Part shown: positions 38,406 through 50,300 of the stretch, one piece after another
Layout: each line of letters opens with the position of its first letter
Position numbering within the stretch: position 1 is the stretch's first letter
NCBI GenBank assembly: GCA_036244855.1
Contig: BQKZ01001290.1
Span: 3,687 to 67,686, forward strand
DNA: 64,000 nucleotides
Direction: 5' to 3'
Origin: Temnopleurus reevesii
Taxonomy: Eukaryota > Echinodermata > Echinoidea > Temnopleuroida > Temnopleuridae
The notes under the pieces: model-generated
The model's database searches: none
Told to the model about the DNA's origin: nothing
Seen by the model: only the letters and a program-made list of their open reading frames with translations
Made by a program: the position numbers and the translations under genes

Positions 38406-40261
38406 TAAATTAATAGCAAGTACAAAATAATGATGGTACTAGAATGAGAATTATCAAAACATATCAAAACACATCAAAACAATACAATAAATATTAATTG
38501 TAAGCCCATGGCAAAACGTGTACCATAGAGAGACTTATTAACCTTCAATTTGTTGTATCTCATTTGTGTTACAGCCCCCGATGTTTCCTTGTACAAGCAC
38601 CTAATTATTCTGAATATTAGAACTGTAGGTCCACCATTACCAAAATGCATACAAAGATCAACTTAAATACAAAAAGGAAAACAAATAAAAATAGACTCTT
38701 TGTGTGTGCTTTCTAACTTCATCCTCTGGAAAATGGTTATGTATAGACAAAAAAAATAATATATCATAGCCTACTGAAGAGTTATCAAATGCATTGATTG
38801 CTATTTCATGGTTCAGTTAATATATAGGCCTACATGTCGGTGACATTGGGGTGCAATTGGGTATCTGGTGTTATGCGCACTTGGATATGTTTGGATAATG
38901 ATTTCTGGGGGGGGGGGTAGTTAGGAGGGGCAGCGGTTACCAGCCTTGATTGATAGAGATTGGAATCAATAAAGAATGAGAACACTAATTCCTGACCCAA
39001 TTTGAAGGGTTATTTTGCTCCAGTTGGCCCAGTTTATTGCTGTTAGATATCACAAGTTTTCTGATGGTGCTTCTGTTTTCTGGAGATATAACACTCTGTC
39101 AGATGGATGCAGATGGACTCGAAAGCTGCTGTGATGAAAGAGTCTTCCAAGATGGATGCCATCTTGTTGGAGAGCTTCTCATGCAATCAAAGTGGGAGAT
39201 TTGACACATTGAATATTACATTCAAGTCCAGCCAGCATCAAAGTGCTTGCTCTCATCATTGACGTGCTTCATCAAATCTTCGTCCAATCAATTTCATTTT
39301 GGACTCTCATCTGTCTATGATCAGAGTGGGCTACAAGTTTCATTAGGGGATTTTCCCTGAAAATCTAATGCTCTACGTGTACTCACTGTGCTCACGGTAG
39401 AGCAGCATAACATCGCAAGATATCTAATCGCACCATTAAAAAGTTCATTCATTTTGTTATGTATCTCCTTCAAGTAATGTTGAAAAAAAAAACATTGTTA
39501 CTATTTCTGTTGTCAACATTTCTTTTCATGCTTTTCAGAAAAGTATAATGCAAAAATTATCATTTAGAAATCATTCTAATGTACAAAGTAAATTCATATC
39601 ACCGTGACAATTACCTTAAAAATGATGGCTTCTGCCCCAAAATAACTGAGAAATATATACTCTGTGAACATTAGTCAATGTTTATTTCAAGGGTACATGA
39701 TAATTTTGGTGATATTGAAGTTGACGATAATGGAATAACAGAAAATACAATATCTCGCAGCACTATATTCATAGTGAGCAAACAAAGAGTTCATACGTTT
39801 TACTCACGTCTTACTGGCGTAGTGACCCAGATTTTGAACCATTATTGACACAGCTGATTTCAAGTGTATTACTGAAACTAAATACCAATATGCTCAGATT
39901 TTTCATTTTATCAAGCTTTTATTTACAAGTGACCACAGTCTAAGTTTTAGATCAGAATTATTGATATTGTGTTTAACAGATGGCCAAGAAACCCTGGTCA
40001 CCTGTGCAAGTTCCCATGCAGGTTATTTACAATTTTATGATGATATTACCTTAGAGTCAATATGTTTAATCGATGACCAATATATTGAGAGCACAAAACT
40101 GTGCAAATAATTTGAAGATTACGTTTTATTCCTTAGATGTATATGCTACTTTTCTGAGGCTTGAACCACAAGGTCCATAACCTCTTGACCATTAGACCAT
40201 ATATATACAGTAAATCATCCTACAAGAACAACACACTTTAAGTCGATCAGACCAATTGAAT

Positions 40262-40640
40262 GTTGGCTCAAAATCAACTGCAAATCAACTGCAACTTTGC
40301 AAATTGTAACGCGCATTTTCATTCGCGCATGGTGCGTGCATTTAACAAGACGCGCATGAAACAATGATTTTGATTAGCATATTCTGATCAACTGCAACTT
40401 GCAATCAATTGCAACTTTTGAACAACACCCCCCTAGAGTGCTAGGTCCATGTACTGTATAAGCTGAAATTTTTGCGGTGGATATTTTTTCGCTAATTTCG
40501 CGGCTATGGCCTCGCGAAAATGTCCACTCTGTATAATGCACATTCAATTGTGTTCAAACACTGTCAAAAATGTGAAAATAACAACACGCCAATGTGTCAA
40601 ACTGGTCGGAAATCGTGAAAATATCTGTACGCTAAATATA
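40262..40640. repeat. Probable composite of short mobile-element fragments
   Basis: Near 40267-40305 and 40386-40420 there are related strings built on ATCAACTGCAACTT and TTGCAA; the second includes the inverted repeat TTGCAA-TCAA-TTGCAA. They bracket a CpG-containing stretch (ACGCGCATTTTCATTCGCGC). From about 40452 the sequence TGTATAAGCTGAAATTTTTG with TTTCGCGG and CGCGAAAA resembles a MITE type seen widely in invertebrates (recollection, not tested). Confidence 0.35.
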
Positions 40641-40831
40641 TTGGCTTATGCAGTACTTCAACAAGTTCTCTGCATATAGGTCCATGCCCTCTGCCCGTAT
40701 TGAGTGTTCATATCTTCCGGCTTCCATTGCAGTGTGTGCCTACCCATCCCGAGATAGAATCAGTGGCTCGCATCCTGCCTCCCAGCAACACCCGTTTGTA
40801 CCACTCCGTCAGCCAGGAGTCAATGAACTTG

Positions 40832-40845
40832 GTTTCCATGGAAAC
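40832..40845. promoter_or_regulatory. RFX-type X-box palindrome (GTTTCCATGGAAAC)
   Basis: This is a perfect 14-bp palindrome that fits the degenerate X-box RYYNYYATRRNRAC. It lies in a GC-richer stretch (40680-40920) that is open in two frames. No recognised protein is encoded there. Confidence 0.55.
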
Positions 40846-42294
40846 GCACCATTTATTTACTCCCAATCACTTTGTGGCCCCCTTCCAAGTGTCAAACACT
40901 TTTAATGGAGGTGAGGGCAGGAATAGCTCAAAGGAGAACATGCCATTTGTTTACATTACTTTTATCTAAGTTCAAGAAAAGTTGGAAACGTAAGGTGCAC
41001 TTTACTGATTTAAAGTTATGAGGTCAAAAAGATTTAACCAAGAAGTGCCTAGTCAAGTAGTATAGATAATGATCGCTTTTCATAAGCTTTTTTTGCAACT
41101 GATACTTTATAGAAATCCATCTCATTCTATTCCACCATGAATTCATATAAAATATGATAAGCCTCACATTCTAAGTAGACAAGGGCCACTTCTTGCGTCA
41201 TAGGCTCTTTATATTTGGGTCCATCTCTACCAAGAATGAATTCCGAACAACAATATTCATTAGAAGGAGTTTTCCATTACTGTCAGGAAGATGATTACAT
41301 TAATTCTAATGATCTTTAGCAGGTCCTATCCTGTTCCCCCACTATCTGCTTATTTTCCCCCAATTTTTTTTCTAAATTCCTATAATTGTAGATCTAAGTA
41401 CCTCACACAGCATCACAAATTTGATTGAGAACGGATGTGACAGCAGTGTGAATGGGGTTACTAGAGGTCATCTATCTCCAGTGCGAATGACCCCAAAGGT
41501 TACAGACATGTACTCCATCACAGGAAGTGACCTTTGACACCTTATGTCCTGTACAATATAAGTTGATTTATGAAGTCTGGTTGATATTGAGCGTTATGCG
41601 CTTAGTAAGTCAAGAAAAAATTATGGAATAGTGTCTGGAAGGAGGCAGACAGTGTGCTATTTATACATTTAGTCTAAGTGTCATTTGCGATCATTACCAT
41701 ATGTGATGAAGTAGATCATTTTCTTCAGGTTCAAAGTTTTGAGTTGACTCTAGGAAATGAACTTTGCATTTAGAGTTCAGAGGACTTTTCATTATACACC
41801 ATCCAGTATGTTGTCTCATAGTGAGATATGAATTATTTATAATAATATTAATGTATGGAATAATTACATCATATACTTATCGTTGGGAATAAGAAGTAGG
41901 TTCACTATATGAAATATTGCTGATTGTTTCATTGACAAAGAATAAGAGTGTAGTCATACACTGTTAGTATTCAGTATATTATACAGATGTCTAAATGCAG
42001 CACAAAGACGTCCCCTTGAGAAGATTCATCCAACTCCTTTGGGAGGAAACTCTTTCAAAGGGATTTCTGTAATGTGTGAGAAGCTGACAGGGGGCTTACC
42101 CCAGCTTTATCTGACATAGCGAGGGGTCTTTCTCTTTGCCCCAGCATCCCCTTTCTCCGGTAAGCTTTCATGCTCCCAGATCCATTTGTGTCCTAAGATC
42201 TTAATGGCTGAAAGTTACAGACGGAGACATTTCACCAAATATGGGAAAGAGATCGCAAGAGGTGTGGGGGTGGGGGAGATGGCAGGAGGAGGAA

Positions 42295-42316
42295 GGGAGA
42301 GGGCAGGGAGAGGGGG
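42295..42316 (+). other. G-quadruplex motif
   Basis: GGG-AGA-GGG-CA-GGG-AGA-GGGGG satisfies the G3+N1-7 rule with loops of 3, 2 and 3. More G runs lie just upstream at 42266-42276. On the sense strand of the presumed intron it could also fold in RNA. Confidence 0.6.
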
Positions 42317-44724
42317 TTTATATACAGTGCTCATTGGGAAAGGTGGATGGATATAGTGAAAGTTTTCAATCCACCTCCAACCCTGCAGAAAAGGCTAGCT
42401 TTGTATGTGTGTTTGACTAGGTTGTTTGTTTGTAGACGTGGGTAGGCCCCCTGACAGAGGAGGGTGCTGTGCTTGCATTAGCCTGCATTAGCCTTTCAAT
42501 AAATCCTACATTCAAGCTCTGGACAGTCTCTAGCATATCTCTAGCATATCAATCAGACAAGAGGTTAATTGTGAAAGGTCTTATTTTGTTTCAAAAAGAT
42601 TAAATAGAGAATATTGAAACAATACCAACATTTCAATGATATTTCATATATGTCCATTTGATGATGAACAGACATATTTGCTTTTGTTGAAATACTTAGT
42701 TCAACTAAATATTCTCCAGTGCAAATAAAGATAAAGTAGCCATGAGATAAGTGGATGGATAAATAAAGAATTGGAAAAAGAATAATCAAACAACCGAGGG
42801 AAAATATTAATATATAAATAAAAGATCAAATAAATAGATTAGTAAATGAATAAATTGATAAATATATAGGATGAATTTAGGGTAAGATGCAAGTGGTGGC
42901 CTATTCTGAATATGAAGCCTTGTGCACAATGTACTACATACAGTTTTTCTCTACATGAGTTGAAATGTTTTCTATTGCGTTTGTTGAATACATTGGTACA
43001 CTTTCTGTCCTATATACCTAGTCTGTTTCATAGCTGTCGTCATTGAAGGAAGAAAGAGCCCAAAATTCAGCAACATTGTTGAAATGTCTGCTCAGGCAAG
43101 CCTTAATTACTTCACTGCATGTTATCAAAGAGCCCCCGCTAACATGAAGCCAAGACAATTAGGAGACTCATTGTATGCTAGTATGCCTCCATCGTTTGCT
43201 TTCCCACTCAATTACATTACAAAGAAATAACATTCATCTCTATAATGGTTTTTCATTTTGAAGTTCAATATTTATTCATCAGTCAAATTGCATCTTCATT
43301 TGCAGTTAAAGCAACATTACAAGTAATGCCTATGTTAAAGTTTTTTAGTTTTTAGCAACAAATGTCTCACAAAAGTTCTCCAACTCTTACTCTACCCCCT
43401 TTTCCTCCACTCCCTTATCTGTCTTCCTCCCCTTCCCCCTCTCTGTTCTCCCTATCCCTATATCGCCTTCCTCTTCTCTCATTCTATAATTTTTCCGGGA
43501 TTGTCTCTTATCTTCTTTTTTTTAAATTTCACATCATTGTCTACTTGGAGACATAAATGCATCACAAAGACACATAATAGCATTAGTCCATGATATTTCC
43601 CCTTTCCTGTTCTACTTAATGTTCTTCCTTATACTGTATTGATCTCTAATTATCATTGGGCCATCTAATCAATGCTCTTCACTATCTCATTATGTCACTC
43701 TCGTCGTTCTAATTCTCCTACATTCCCTTTGTTTCTCTTCCATTAGTCTTTCTACCAGCTGTTGTTAATTCTATTAGATCCCTCCCCACATATGCCCCGT
43801 TCATAATGGTGTGTCATTTTTCTAGAGCAAATTCACATCATTTCCATAGCAGGTTGCTCAAGCGCTGCAGGGCATATCTGCACTGTATCACTTTATTTCA
43901 ATATGCATAAAATTAGAATGTGGTATTTTGTGTCTTCCGTTCCACACTGTCCCCACTAGCATCTTTTGCTGATGAAGGCAGTGGCATTTGAAGGAGCATT
44001 TTTTTTTAACTTGGACCCTATGAAAACCCCACATCCCTAACTAGCAATGTAAACCATACATATATGCTTGTTCCAGATTCTTTCAGATACCCCATTGAAA
44101 TTATCCCTATTACAGGTTTTGAGAAAGGAAAAGAAGAGGGAAAGAAAAATCTTGAATTTGTATGTGTTGTAGTCAACCGGCTTAGTTTGGGGGGGAGGGC
44201 TGGGGTCAAGACTAGCTAAAATGAACACAATGAACAAAATCTCATGTTTTCTAGAATTTTCTAGGTAGAAGTTTCATCGATTGTAGCACCCATTTAATCT
44301 GAATATTTTAAAAATATCAATTTTTAGAGAATGTCAAATTCTGGGGTTTTTAAAATGAAAATCAATGCCGTATGAACGGCATGGACGAGACTAAGTGGAC
44401 GAGAGTTGTTTATGTAGGAGGGCTATATTGTTTAGCTGTGCTTCATTTATGGCCTCTCTCTGTATAGATTACAAGGCACTTGAGGGAGTAGGGCGAAAAT
44501 GAGGGATTTAGGGGCACACATCCTTCAAAATGATATAAAGAAATCAAACCAAGACAGCAATGAAGTAGTGATGGGTCAATATATTTGACTGTTTATCCAA
44601 TAGTAATCCTATACATGACATAGGCCATGATAAACAATCTTAGGCTCTAAATCTTTGAGATTGTTTGTGAATTTGACCTCTAGATTTGTTAGCCATCTTA
44701 TAGTGCTATTTTCACATCTACCTA

Positions 44725-45430
44725 AGATGACTGTGTTTGGTATATGGGATTATGCTGTCATTGTGGATGGCATGGAGGATTATAAAGACTTTTAAATTGC
44801 CATGTATTCTAGGAGGAAAATCAAATGATCCATTGCAGTGCAAGGTTTAGAATGTCCCCAAGATGATTGTATGTGGTATATTGAGGGTAGTTTGACATTG
44901 GTGAAAATAAGGGGGATTATAAAGACTTTCAAATGGACATTTTCCTATGAGGCCAATCAAATGATCCAGTACATTGCAAAGATTTAGAATCAACCCAAGA
45001 TGATTGTGTGTGGTATATTGAGATCAGTTTGACATTGGTGAAAATATGGGGGATTATAAAGACTTTAAAATAGACACTTGTATGCCTCCTAGGGTGATAG
45101 TGAAGTAGTCCAATGCCTTGAAAGATTTAGCATCAACCCAAGGTAATTGTGTGCGGTATGAGATCGGTTTGACATTGGTGAGGATAAGGGGATTATAAGG
45201 ATTGTCATATGGACATGTATTTTAGGAGAACAATCAAGTGATACACTGTCCTGTAAGGTTAAGAATCACTCTAAGATAATTGTGTTTTGTGCATGAGATT
45301 TGTTTGACATTGGGGAAGGTAGACCAGGATAATAAGGCCATTTTAGTTGGCAGATATTATAGGATGGTACTTCAGTGCTTCAAATGTCAATGTCTTATGA
45401 GATTTAGAACTTATCAGATAAAGATAACAT
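44725..45430 (+). repeat. Degenerate ~138-bp minisatellite, five to six units
   Basis: Units start near AGATGATTGTGTGTGGTATA at 44725, 44861, 44999, 45141, 45274 and 45422 (steps 136, 138, 142, 133, 148). Each carries GTTTGACATTGGTGAA and GGATTATAAAGACTTT except in the most diverged units. Divergence increases toward 45.4 kb. No coding content. Confidence 0.85.
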
Positions 45431-47198
45431 CTGTGTCATGCTAGTATTTGGTCTCGGTAGAACCAAAATGATATTTGTATGCCATTGGGTAATGGCACAA
45501 TGGAATTTAATGTATGTTGGCTCAAGTGGAGTAACTCGAGTGTCTGTCAAAAGGTCTTTGATTGTTTTGTTAACTGATGACAATGACACAAAATTAAAAT
45601 TAGGGAGCACTGTATGGCATCTTTGTCTACTGCATTATCAAAATACATGTAGTTTGTATTTAGCACTGTCAAATGGGGGTAAGTAGGGACATAAGTAAAG
45701 TGAGATCCATAAAGAAAATCTCTTCCATTAGAAAGATCATTCACTGAATCCTTGTTTAGAGTAGGCATTTGAACTTGTGGGAAAACTAGAGAAAAGGATG
45801 AAATGAAATAGGATTCAAGCAAATTTCAACAATTTTTATATCTATCTTCCCTTTTCATATTGGTGCATCATTTTGACCCGTTCATAGCATTTTTGTACAA
45901 TAGAAAAGTGAATTGTATACCTTTTCAATCCTGTGATGCTTTATATGCAGCAATAGTTACCTCACTATAGGTATGATGTTCTGGATACCTAAGCAATGAG
46001 AAGGGAGGTCAAAGGTTACATATCATCCCCTATCTGAACAGAGCATCTCTGAGATTGCACTCTTTCTTTCAGCTTGACTCTTGAGGGAATGAATCCGTTT
46101 ACGTCATTTCAAATTGTCACCTCAAATTACACAGGGCGTTCGGTTTCTGCTTACAGAGTGGGATGGATAGAGGGAGGGTTTGTCTATGTGTGTGCAACAG
46201 TTTAGTATTTAGGTCAGTTTTTGGTTTGTGGATTTACCAGATTGTGTTTTGGAAGCAAGATGTTTTTAACGCATGCCATATATTATGCAGGGGGAACCTT
46301 ATCTGATTTTGATTTGAGATGTAAGATTTGATAGTATTTTAATGTTTAAAAAAAACTACGGTAAAGAGAAGGTAAAAAGGGGAAGTCCTAAGAAATAGTT
46401 ATTTCTGTGAGAGGAAGAAATAAAGACACAGGAAGAGGAGACAAAGGAAGGTATAAGATTAACACAGTTTAAGGGGGGGGGGGTATATTATGAAACCACA
46501 CTATAGGTAATGATGAGATGAAGACCAGTAAAATGACAAAGGAATGAAATGACAGAAAAGAAAGGAGAAAATGATGTGATGGAGACCACCCTATGGTGTT
46601 CTGCAGATAATTAATGAAAAAAGAAGAAAGGCAAAGCCTGATTTCAGGTCAAAGCTTCAAAGCGTTTGAAATTTGAGAAAAGAATCACGTTGACAATGTC
46701 CCCAATTGCCTACCCGGCTCCTATCATTCCTCATGGCCTGTATCTCTCGTGTATTTCCCTGTGCAATTAAAAACGGTGTTTGGGAATCGTCAAATCCCCC
46801 CATCAGAGATAGGACAAACATCTCGTCCGGCACACTATGGGGAGTCTCGGGTCACGTCACTTCATTTACCCAGCTAAACCCCCTCAAGATGGAATGAAAC
46901 TGGCCTGGATTATGTACACCAAGGCTCCTTGCACTTAGCTACATATTTGTTTAGCCTTTCTTGAAGGGAATATGAGGGACTATATGCAGAAATGGAATGT
47001 TCGAGAGGAATACAGTAATTGAATATGTTCGATAAGCTACTTGCCAAACAGCGCAACACAAATACTCTCATAAAAATTTCCATTGGTACAATATCAAAGG
47101 TCGTTGTAATTGCTTTTGAATCGGATTCACTTAAATTCTGTCAAATTATTATCACTAAAATAACTAAATTATCAATTAATCTGTTGATATTTTGTTAG
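45431..47198. other. Intronic DNA before the Musashi exon
   Basis: No gene. A less AT-rich block at 46690-46910 contains GGTCACGTCACTT (a bZIP-like site) and may be regulatory. Confidence 0.5.
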
Positions 47199-47309
47199 TT
47201 TGTCATTTTGTAATATTTTCCATGGCCTTTGAAAAAATCTTGCAAAATTAATTTCTTGATATTTTGATAATTGGTTGATAAAATTGTTATTTCTTTTATT
47301 TGATTACAG
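47199..47309 (+). promoter_or_regulatory. 3' splice-site region of the Musashi exon
   Basis: After the AG at 47197-47198 there is no AG dinucleotide until the acceptor at 47308-47309. The last stretch is T-rich (TTATTTCTTTTATTTGATTACAG in two parts). TTGATAAAAT near 47275 is a possible branchpoint. The AG-free run of 109 nt serves as an internal reference for the candidate recursive splice sites upstream. Confidence 0.85.
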
Positions 47310-47358
47310 GTTGAAGAAGCAGTTCTTATGTTTGACAGACAAACAGCAAGACACAGAG
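47310..47358 (+). CDS. msi: Internal exon of a Musashi-family RNA-binding protein (RRM2, loop to start of RNP1)
   Basis: The 49-nt exon reads in phase 0 as V-E-E-A-V-L-M-F-D-R-Q-T-A-R-H-R and ends one base into the next codon (G|GN, Gly). Human Musashi RRM2 has VEDAMLMFDKTTNRHRG at this place, so about 12 of 17 residues agree, including the LMFD core and the RHRG that opens RNP1 (RGFGFVTF). Musashi proteins bind UAG-containing 3'UTR motifs in the cytoplasm and control translation in neural and stem cells (family knowledge). The exon is preceded by TTTATTTGATTACAG and followed by GTAAGA. Its phase lets the next exon begin GG-TTT-GG..., as expected for GFGFVTF. The other RRM2 exons were searched for by motif and not seen, so they lie outside the window. 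DAZAP1 and hnRNP A/B/D proteins fit less well, because they lack LMFD and RHRG together. The gene symbol is by family, not by orthology test. Confidence 0.9.
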
Positions 47359-47364
47359 GTAAGA
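47359..47364 (+). promoter_or_regulatory. 5' splice site of the Musashi exon (GTAAGA)
   Basis: CAGAG|GTAAGA matches the donor consensus at five of six intronic positions. It splits a Gly codon after its first base, as expected for the RHRG/FGFVTF boundary. Confidence 0.88.
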
Positions 47365-50300
47365 GCCATTTATCAGTAACTAACAGAGATTGTTGTAATG
47401 TTGAGATTGAACATTGTATCAATTAATAAGGACAAAATTACATGTAACAAACAAAATGCACCATTTTGCAATGTTCTGTTTCAATGCTGCACCATGATTT
47501 TGAACTAACATCTTGTCTCCAATATCAGTGTAATATGGTTTCATGGGTAATCTATAGACGAGGGAGAAAACAGAGCAAGGGTAATGCAATTAGAAGACTT
47601 TGAATCAAGTCTGAATTCATGAGCAGCGAGAGATTAGAGCCTGTCTAATGAAACCTGCATTTCTTTAATGGACTCAGTGATCACCTTGAGATTAAATTGA
47701 GTTTAAGATGGTATTAAGGAGGCCAAGATTTAAGCTAGGAGGATTAGGGAGATAGCATCAAGTGATGTAGGAGGAGAAGAAAGAGAACATCTTGGAATTG
47801 AAGATGAAACCCTGATGTCCTTGCGTGACATTTGCAGGAGCTGATAAAATTCCGGACAGAAATAGGATGCAATGTTCCGCCGAGCAGCCAAGACGTGTTT
47901 TGATTTATAGAAAAGTCTGCTCATAGATTAGGTTTTCATATCGCATCGGCAAGTCATCCAACAACTATTTGGCAAGAAGAGGATTGTTTTGAGGCACTGT
48001 CATTGTTATTTATTTCATCTCGTCTCATGAAGATACCAAGGGAGTATGAGGATGAGGGTGAGGATGGGTGGAGAATGCGGAGATTAAAGCTAATGTCGAG
48101 TACTTGCAAAGAAGTTTGATTTGGAAAATACACGTAGTGGCGAGGACGGTAATAGATGTTGATAATAATACACAGGAGTTTTTTGTGACAAGGAAAATTT
48201 AACAATGTAATTCAAAACTGGTTAAAAGCATAATTATTTTAGTCATCACATCCTGTAAAATTTTAAGTCCCGATGAAGCCAATTTTCTTAACATTTATTC
48301 GATTAGTACTCTGTCATGATACGTTTTCTTGCGAAATCATTTGCCATGTATCTTTTATTTATAGATCTGACCTTTTTTGTGCATTAATATGAACATCAAT
48401 TTTCCAGTCCTTCCCAAAACTAGATATTATTTTTAAGCTGGTGAACTCTTTAGGTTGTGAAGGGGAATATTTTTGATATATAGCGCTGGAAAATCAAGAT
48501 TTGTTTGCAAGTCCAAAGTCTGTATGGGGGGAAGGTTGTGTGTGGGTGTATGATAGGTTTATACATTTGCAAACAGAGAGGGAGTACTGAGGGACACAAT
48601 ATTTACCTTTTACAATGAGAAAAATGTGAAATGGGTACTAATCTTTAAAGACATTTTTATTTATGGACACATCACTATTTACTGTAACTGAACTCGATAG
48701 ACTCACTCGTAGAATTGATCCCGCATTTATTCGTCCAATTTTGCTAGTTATGCAGTTTTCATAGGCCATTAATCTATAGTGATTGCACCGGGTTGATAAG
48801 TTTTCATACTTTTAAGACGCAATTATTCATTGAATGGAGGTATGCATCGTAAACCAAACAATACTCAATAAAATACACATTGATTTTAACCCATCAATCA
48901 AAATATGTTTGTTTTCAATTATCAATTAATCTGATTTTTGATGGGAGCTCCCTCTATGGAACCTGGTCATAATACATTGCAAATAGACTTACGTGACTCA
49001 ACTTCTCCCATGTATTTATGTTATAAATGGGAACATCTTGAACAAATATATGACTGACTACATGAATTTTTACTAACAGATGACCTTTTGATTCCAATGC
49101 AAATGCCTGCTTATGAATATAGGGTTCATATTACAAAATACTCTATTATGAATTTTTGTTCTTTTGTTCTATTGTGAAAAAAGTAAACATTCTTTTCACG
49201 TTGTCCTAGGCAGCAAATGAAACTTTTTTTGTAGAGTAAATCTGCCAATCAAATGGAGCACTGCATTTAAAGTGTATCATTCTGCATAACTCCTAGGGTA
49301 GTATGTTTTATTATTTTATTTGGTAGTTAATGCATTTATATCAAACTCCCATACTTGTTATAGTTCTAACGATACATTTTGCCTTCTCCGCATTCATCTT
49401 CCATACATTGGCATATTATAACTTAGAAACCTATTTGGAATTTTGATAAATACCAATAAAATCTGATCAAATCTAAATTATAAATGATAATTCTTCTCTG
49501 TGAACCCATTTCCTAGACTTGTGATGATTCGCTTTATTGTCCTGTTCTCGTTTGGTTATTTGCAGTGGTTGTTTGCGAGTGTACAGGAATATTCTGCTAG
49601 TATAAACATAGTTGCTTATGAGATGATGGTGAGATAGAAGCTAATAACTGATGTCCTCCTAGGAGTGGCTCGTAGAAGGGTTTCCGGTCTCATGCTAAGC
49701 CAGCGGAAGGCTCTTATGATATCCTACACCAAGCAGAGCCGTAATACAAGCGGCCTCAAAATATGGGGGATTTTGTTCTTCTCTGTTTGTTTTTCTCTTC
49801 CAATGTCCATCGCTTCCTTTATTGGTTTGTTGTTTTCGTAATATGCCTTTGTTTACTGGTCATTTTGTTGTCTCCTGATCACGTATCTCTTTGTTTTCCT
49901 GTCTTTTTCTCCCTCTGTTTTTTCTTCGCTTTCTCTCATTCTCTCCCTGCCTTCTTGTGCCCTTCCTCTAAATTTCTTAATTCATGTTTCATCATTCTCT
50001 CTTTTTACTGTTTTGTTTTACTATTTTTTCCTAATTTACTTCACTTTTCTCAATTTTTCTCTGACTTCAGCTCATTTTCTTTCATTCACACACTCACCTG
50101 TACTATCTTAGAGATTTCCGAGCATATCTCGCTGAGCTATAGTATTCATGAGTAGGCCAGATGAAAAGAAAAGACCGATTGTGCGTGCAGGAAATCCCAG
50201 TTCTTGCAATCTGTCCTCAAAAGGATTTATGCTTCAGCCTTTACAATGACAAAAAGGATGTGGCACGATCACATCAGTTCTCTAAGGTGGTGTTGATCTC

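Larger units (their letters stand above)
36661..44724. other. Intronic DNA, no gene seen
   Basis: Outside the repeats, the X-box at 40832 and the G4 motif, the sequence is AT-rich with a pyrimidine stretch at 43383-43510. GTAAGG at 38299 follows AAG but has AGs close upstream. Confidence 0.5.

Noticed and set aside
49763..50155. 130-codon Phe/Leu/Cys-rich open frame resembling a membrane protein
   Set aside because: Hydrophobicity follows from T/C-rich DNA; no loops, signal or family features.
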